A stretch of DNA of 64,000 bases, taken from positions 1-64,000 of the forward strand of contig NZ_AUGF01000004.1 of assembly GCF_000426885.1 (NCBI RefSeq), given 5' to 3'. The notes under the pieces are model-generated. The model made no database searches. It was not told where the DNA came from and was given only the letters and a program-made list of their open reading frames with translations. A program made the position numbers and the translations under genes. This document shows positions 60,751-64,000 of this stretch, in pieces; within the stretch, counting starts at the first letter, position 1; every line of letters begins with the position of its first letter. This stretch comes from Moraxella caprae DSM 19149. Its GTDB lineage: Bacteria; Pseudomonadota; Gammaproteobacteria; Pseudomonadales; Moraxellaceae.

Positions 60751-61886
60751 ATTTACATTATCAATCCCTACCCGACAACACCGTCCTATCGCTTATCGCC
60801 CCAACCGCTAGCGGTAAGACCGATTTGGCGTGCCGTCTGTATGAGACAGGGCGGTTTGAGCTGATTTCGGTGGATAGTGCCCTGATTTATGAGGACATGA
60901 ACATTGGCACGGCAAAACCGACCGATGATGAGCTTGCCCGTTTTCCGCATGATTTGGTGAATATCATCAAGCCGACCGAAACTTATAATGTGGCGACTTT
61001 TGTGGCGGAGGTGGAGCGACTCATTGGCGACATTCACGCACTGGGCAAGATTCCGTTACTTGTGGGCGGTACGATGATGTATTATATGGCGTTACTTGAT
61101 GGCTTATCCGCCGTGCCTGACACCGACCCTGCCATTCGCCAAAAGGTCATGGTGTGGCTGTCTGATAAAGGCATTGGCGAGCTGTACGCCTATCTGCAAA
61201 CGCATGACCCCAAGATTTGTGAGCGTCTAAAAATCTCCGACACCCAGCGTATCACAAGGGCGGTGGAAGTTCATGTACAGACAGGCACACCCATGAGCGC
61301 ATGGCAAGATACGCCCAAAGTCGCCCCTTGTCATAATCCACGCCAGCATTGGCTGACTCTATCGGTTGAGCCTGAGCGTGCGTGGTTACATGAGCGTATC
61401 GCCAAACGCCTTGACATCATGTGGGAGCAGGGACTGGTTGATGAAGTGATTCATCTTTTGCAAAAATACCCCGATTTAACGCCCAATATGCCGTCCATGC
61501 GGTGCGTGGGCTATCGGCAGGTATTGGAGTTTTTGGCGATAACCGACCATGAGATTATGCAAATCTCCCCCATTTGGCAAGCATTTGCTCTAAATTTACA
61601 AAAAAACAACAAAATGACTGCCAAAAATGGCAAGAATTTTGTAACAAAAGGGCAAAATATGCATGATATGGCTTGCCAAGACATGAAAAATAAGGCATTA
61701 TATGCAACAAGGCAACTGGCAAAACGCCAATCAACATGGCAAAGACAACTGACCAGTTTACCCCAATTTATAAACGCCAATGAAATGAATAAAACAAAGG
61801 CTAGCATAACAAGTGACCCCCAGTCACAGCAACGGATTTTTTCATTTGCAAGCATGAAAGATGCACAAAATGAGCTTTTGGCGTGA
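60747..61886 (+). CDS. miaA: tRNA dimethylallyltransferase MiaA
   Basis: A 379-residue enzyme adding the isopentenyl group to A37 of UNN-decoding tRNA. P-loop APTASGKTDLACRLY near residue 18, SVDSALIYEDMNIGTAKP near 42, PLLVGGTMMYYMALLDGLS near 105 and MRCVGYRQVLEFL near 250. A low-complexity stretch of about 50 residues (NLQKNNKMTAKNGKNFVTKG and on) is inserted near 280-315, before the C-terminal ATRQLAKRQSTWQR segment. It precedes hfq as in most gammaproteobacteria. Confidence 0.96.
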   Translation: MNLHYQSLPDNTVLSLIAPTASGKTDLACRLYETGRFELISVDSALIYEDMNIGTAKPTDDELARFPHDLVNIIKPTETYNVATFVAEVERLIGDIHALGKIPLLVGGTMMYYMALLDGLSAVPDTDPAIRQKVMVWLSDKGIGELYAYLQTHDPKICERLKISDTQRITRAVEVHVQTGTPMSAWQDTPKVAPCHNPRQHWLTLSVEPERAWLHERIAKRLDIMWEQGLVDEVIHLLQKYPDLTPNMPSMRCVGYRQVLEFLAITDHEIMQISPIWQAFALNLQKNNKMTAKNGKNFVTKGQNMHDMACQDMKNKALYATRQLAKRQSTWQRQLTSLPQFINANEMNKTKASITSDPQSQQRIFSFASMKDAQNELLA

Positions 61887-61951
61887 TTTTTAACGTATTT
61901 TTCCAAGCACCGTTGGTTGCTTTTTTCTTGTGTTAATTTTGGAGAACAACA

Positions 61952-62557
61952 ATGTCAAAAGGGCAAAGCCTACAAGACCCCTTCTTAAACGCTCTGCGTA
62001 AAGACCGCATTCCCGTGTCTATTTTTTTGGTGAATGGTATCAAGCTACAAGGTCAGATTGAGTCATTTGACCAGTATGTTGTATTGCTTAAAAATACCGT
62101 CAGCCAAATGGTCTATAAGCATGCCATTTCTACCGTTGTCCCCACTCGCAACCCACGCACAGATGGTGCAACCCCTAGCACAGGTACGGGCTATCCGTCA
62201 TCGGTGGGCGTGATGAGTGGCAGTAACTATCAAGGCACGGGCTATCCTAATGCAGGCTTTGACCGTCAAGGCTTTGGCGGTGGAGCAGGCACAACCCGTC
62301 CTGTGGGTGGCTTTACTCGCACTCCGCCAAACCAAGGTTTCGGTGGCAATCAAGGCTTTGAACGTGGTGGCTATCCACAAGGGGGCATGGGCTTTAATCA
62401 AGGCTTTGAGCGTTCGGGTTTTGAAGAGCGTGGCTTTGATGGTAAAGGCTTTGAGAAAAATGAACGTGGCTTTGATGGCAAGGGATTTGATAATAAAGCC
62501 TTTGACAACAGCACCTTTGACCGCCAAGGGTTTGACAAAGCCAGTGACGATGAATAA
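61952..62557 (+). CDS. hfq: RNA chaperone Hfq with long repetitive C-terminal tail
   Basis: Residues 1-68 are a canonical Sm-fold Hfq: [36 protein letters not shown] and the Sm2 motif [10 protein letters not shown]. Residues about 75-201 are Gly/Phe-rich with repeats such as [33 protein letters not shown] and [17 protein letters not shown]. Hfq pairs small RNAs with mRNAs. E. coli Hfq is 102 residues. Long Gly-rich tails are typical of Moraxellaceae. The tail is disordered and might promote RNA release or condensate formation. GGAGAAC precedes the ATG. Confidence 0.97.
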   Translation: MSKGQSLQDPFLNALRKDRIPVSIFLVNGIKLQGQIESFDQYVVLLKNTVSQMVYKHAISTVVPTRNPRTDGATPSTGTGYPSSVGVMSGSNYQGTGYPNAGFDRQGFGGGAGTTRPVGGFTRTPPNQGFGGNQGFERGGYPQGGMGFNQGFERSGFEERGFDGKGFEKNERGFDGKGFDNKAFDNSTFDRQGFDKASDDE

Positions 62558-62580
62558 TGTCGCTTGTGGTAACTAACCAT

Positions 62581-62608
62581 AAAAAGCTCACATGATGTGG
62601 GCTTTTTT
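62581..62608 (+). terminator. Terminator after hfq
   Basis: AAAAAGCTCACAT and ATGTGGGCTTTTTT form a stem ending in a T run, 24 bases after the hfq stop. Confidence 0.75.
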
Positions 62609-62718
62609 ATCGTAAAAGTTTTTATGATAAAAGTTATCGCAGTTTGATAAAAATGTACCATAAAACATCGCCAAATATGGTATCATACCCATTTTATTTT
62701 ACAAACCATCCGTCACTC

Positions 62719-63708
62719 ATGAACGACCAAACCCCGAACACAGCCGATCTTGATACTGATTTTATCAGCGTGGGCTTGACCGCCATTAACACCGAACAAG
62801 AAGCATTGGCACTGCTTAAAGATGAGCTTGATGAGCGTTTTGTGCAGGCGTGTCAGGCGATTTTGGCGTGTCGGGGGCGTGTCGTGGTGACAGGCATGGG
62901 CAAGAGTGGACATATCGGGCGTAAGATAGCGGCGACATTGGCAAGCACGGGCACGCCTGCATTTTTTATGCACCCAGGGGAGGCGGGGCATGGCGATTTG
63001 GGCATGCTGGTACAGGGCGATGTACTGATTGCCATTTCTAACTCAGGGCAGTCCGATGAGATTAAAATGCTTATCCCTGTCGTTAAACAGTTGGGCATTC
63101 CCCTGATTAGTATCAGCCGTGACCGTCGTGGGTTTTTACCCAAATCTGCCAATATCGCTTTGACCCTTGGTAATTTTGAAGAAGCCTGTCCGCTCGGACT
63201 GGCACCGACATCAAGCACGACCGCCACACTGGCACTGGGCGATGCGTTGGCGGTGGCACTGTTGCATGCTCGGGGTTTTACCAGCAATGATTTTGCCTTG
63301 TCGCACCCAGCAGGGGCATTGGGGCGTAAACTGTTGACCCGTGTCAAGGATGTCATGCACACCGAGAACCTGCCTGTGGTGCGAGCCGATACCAGTCTTG
63401 ATAAAGCCTTGCTTGTGATGACAGGGGGGAGACTGGGCTTGGCGGTGGTGGTTGATGAACAGGATGGTGTGGTGGGTATTTTTACCGATGGCGATTTACG
63501 GCGTAAACTGGCGGATAACGTGTCGCTATCGGCCCCCATGAATACGCTCATGACCAAGCATCCTAAGCATACCACGGGCGAGATGCGAGCGTCTGATGCC
63601 CTAACGCTGATGAATGAGCATGCCATTAGTCAGTTATTGGTACTGGACAACGGTAGGCTTGCAGGCGTGATTAGCATTCATGACTTGCTAAAAGCAGGCG
63701 TGAGCTAA
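62719..63708 (+). CDS. kdsD: D-arabinose-5-phosphate isomerase KdsD
   Basis: A 329-residue enzyme making arabinose 5-phosphate for Kdo of the lipid A core. The SIS domain has VVVTGMGKSGHIGRKIAATL near residue 55, FMHPGEAGHGDLGML near 85 and ISNSGQSDEI near 110; two CBS domains follow (VKDVMHTENLPVV and MNTLMTKHPKHTTG). ATG at 62719 gives the family length; an earlier in-frame start at 62644 adds residues of AT-rich spacer. It is followed by kdsC in the same pathway. Confidence 0.95.
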   Translation: MNDQTPNTADLDTDFISVGLTAINTEQEALALLKDELDERFVQACQAILACRGRVVVTGMGKSGHIGRKIAATLASTGTPAFFMHPGEAGHGDLGMLVQGDVLIAISNSGQSDEIKMLIPVVKQLGIPLISISRDRRGFLPKSANIALTLGNFEEACPLGLAPTSSTTATLALGDALAVALLHARGFTSNDFALSHPAGALGRKLLTRVKDVMHTENLPVVRADTSLDKALLVMTGGRLGLAVVVDEQDGVVGIFTDGDLRRKLADNVSLSAPMNTLMTKHPKHTTGEMRASDALTLMNEHAISQLLVLDNGRLAGVISIHDLLKAGVS

Positions 63709-63736
63709 ATTTTGTAAAACAACAAAAGGAAAAGGC

Positions 63737-64000
63737 ATGAGCGACTTAACCAAACGATTGCAAGCGGTCAAACTTTTTGCCATGGACGTGGATGGGATTT
63801 TGTCAGACGGGCAAATCATCTACGATGCCAATGGGATAGAGACCAAAGCCTTTTATGTCCAAGATGGTGTGGGATTAAAGGCATTAAAAGAGCAGGGCAT
63901 TATCCTTGCCATCATCACAGGTAGAAACTCGCCCATGGTGGCACGTCGTGCCGATGAGCTGGGCATTGACCATGTGGTGCAGGGGCGAGATGACAAATTT
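63737..64000 (+). CDS. kdsC: KdsC, 3-deoxy-D-manno-octulosonate 8-phosphate phosphatase (partial)
   Basis: The first 88 residues of a HAD phosphatase, cut by the window end. FAMDVDGILSDGQIIYDANG holds the nucleophile Asp in the DxDG motif (near residue 16), FYVQDGVGLKAL follows, and IITGRNS is motif II. It removes phosphate from Kdo 8-phosphate, the step after the KdsD product is condensed. AAAGGAAAAGGC precedes the ATG. The lpt genes that often follow lie outside the window. Confidence 0.93.
   Translation, partial: MSDLTKRLQAVKLFAMDVDGILSDGQIIYDANGIETKAFYVQDGVGLKALKEQGIILAIITGRNSPMVARRADELGIDHVVQGRDDKF

Noticed and set aside
62198-62661. Several open frames overlapping the hfq tail on both strands
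   Set aside because: The repetitive tail keeps all frames open. The translations are low-complexity and lack start signals.

Overview
The window looks like a chromosomal segment of a gammaproteobacterium of the family Moraxellaceae, most likely Moraxella. This is inferred from the gene content: a Moraxellaceae-type Hfq with a very long Gly/Phe-rich tail, a rubredoxin gene beside an alpha/beta hydrolase as in Acinetobacter rubA-estB, an isc operon, moderate GC in genes and very AT-rich spacers full of small palindromic repeats. I cannot fix the species. No rRNA, tRNA, CRISPR array, prophage or insertion sequence was found. Most of the window is housekeeping DNA.

Layout. 1-2.7 kb: a Rossmann-fold oxidoreductase, a small unknown gene and a frameshifted NADH:flavin oxidoreductase. 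2.7-9.95 kb (minus strand): FAH-family hydrolase, rubredoxin plus alpha/beta hydrolase, transaldolase and tolQ-tolR-tolA-tolB followed by an unrelated small lipoprotein instead of pal. 10-18.2 kb: hrpA, hflX, folP, rplU-rpmA. 18.3-19.7 kb: CPBP protease with two small unknown genes. 19.8-23.6 kb: obgE-proB and hemE. 23.7-29.3 kb: a YbgC-like thioesterase, a HIT protein, an unknown conserved gene, a frameshifted L,D-transpeptidase, fpr, trmO, ruvA and fba. 29.6-30.7 kb: a frameshifted amino-acid-binding lipoprotein and a small membrane ORF. 30.8-37.4 kb: the isc operon iscR-iscS-(ywqG-like, frameshifted)-iscU-iscA-hscB-hscA-fdx with a strong promoter overlapped by an IscR-like site. 37.7-41.9 kb: a UbiJ/SCP2-like protein, hup, rlpA and rodA. 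42-48.2 kb: lemA plus an M48 peptidase, a probable divergent holD, serC and gloB. 48.3-55.2 kb (minus strand): a membrane J-domain protein overlapping an HscC-type Hsp70, an unknown membrane protein, a Uma2-like protein and ilvD. 55.4-58.9 kb: an AI-2E family permease, then tonB-exbB-exbD behind a Fur-like box. 59-64 kb: queD, a DUF1778/GNAT toxin-antitoxin pair, tsaE, miaA and hfq, then kdsD and kdsC (cut by the window end).

Two themes go beyond routine annotation. First, at least four families of small dispersed palindromic or MITE-like elements occupy intergenic space, sometimes inside operons (tolA/tolB, hscA/fdx) or at gene ends (one supplies the rlpA stop codon). Second, five genes carry lesions visible as small indels: four single-base frameshifts and one apparent 9-bp slippage deletion. 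Whether these are real decay, phase variation or assembly errors cannot be decided from one sequence.

The most interesting functional arrangement is a type II toxin-antitoxin pair (a GNAT toxin of the kind known to acetylate charged tRNA) embedded by short overlaps between three tRNA anticodon-loop modification genes (queD, tsaE, miaA). The next most interesting are the ywqG-like gene inside the isc operon, the J-domain/HscC pair, the missing pal and the divergent holD candidate. I did not find a clearly new large multi-gene system.
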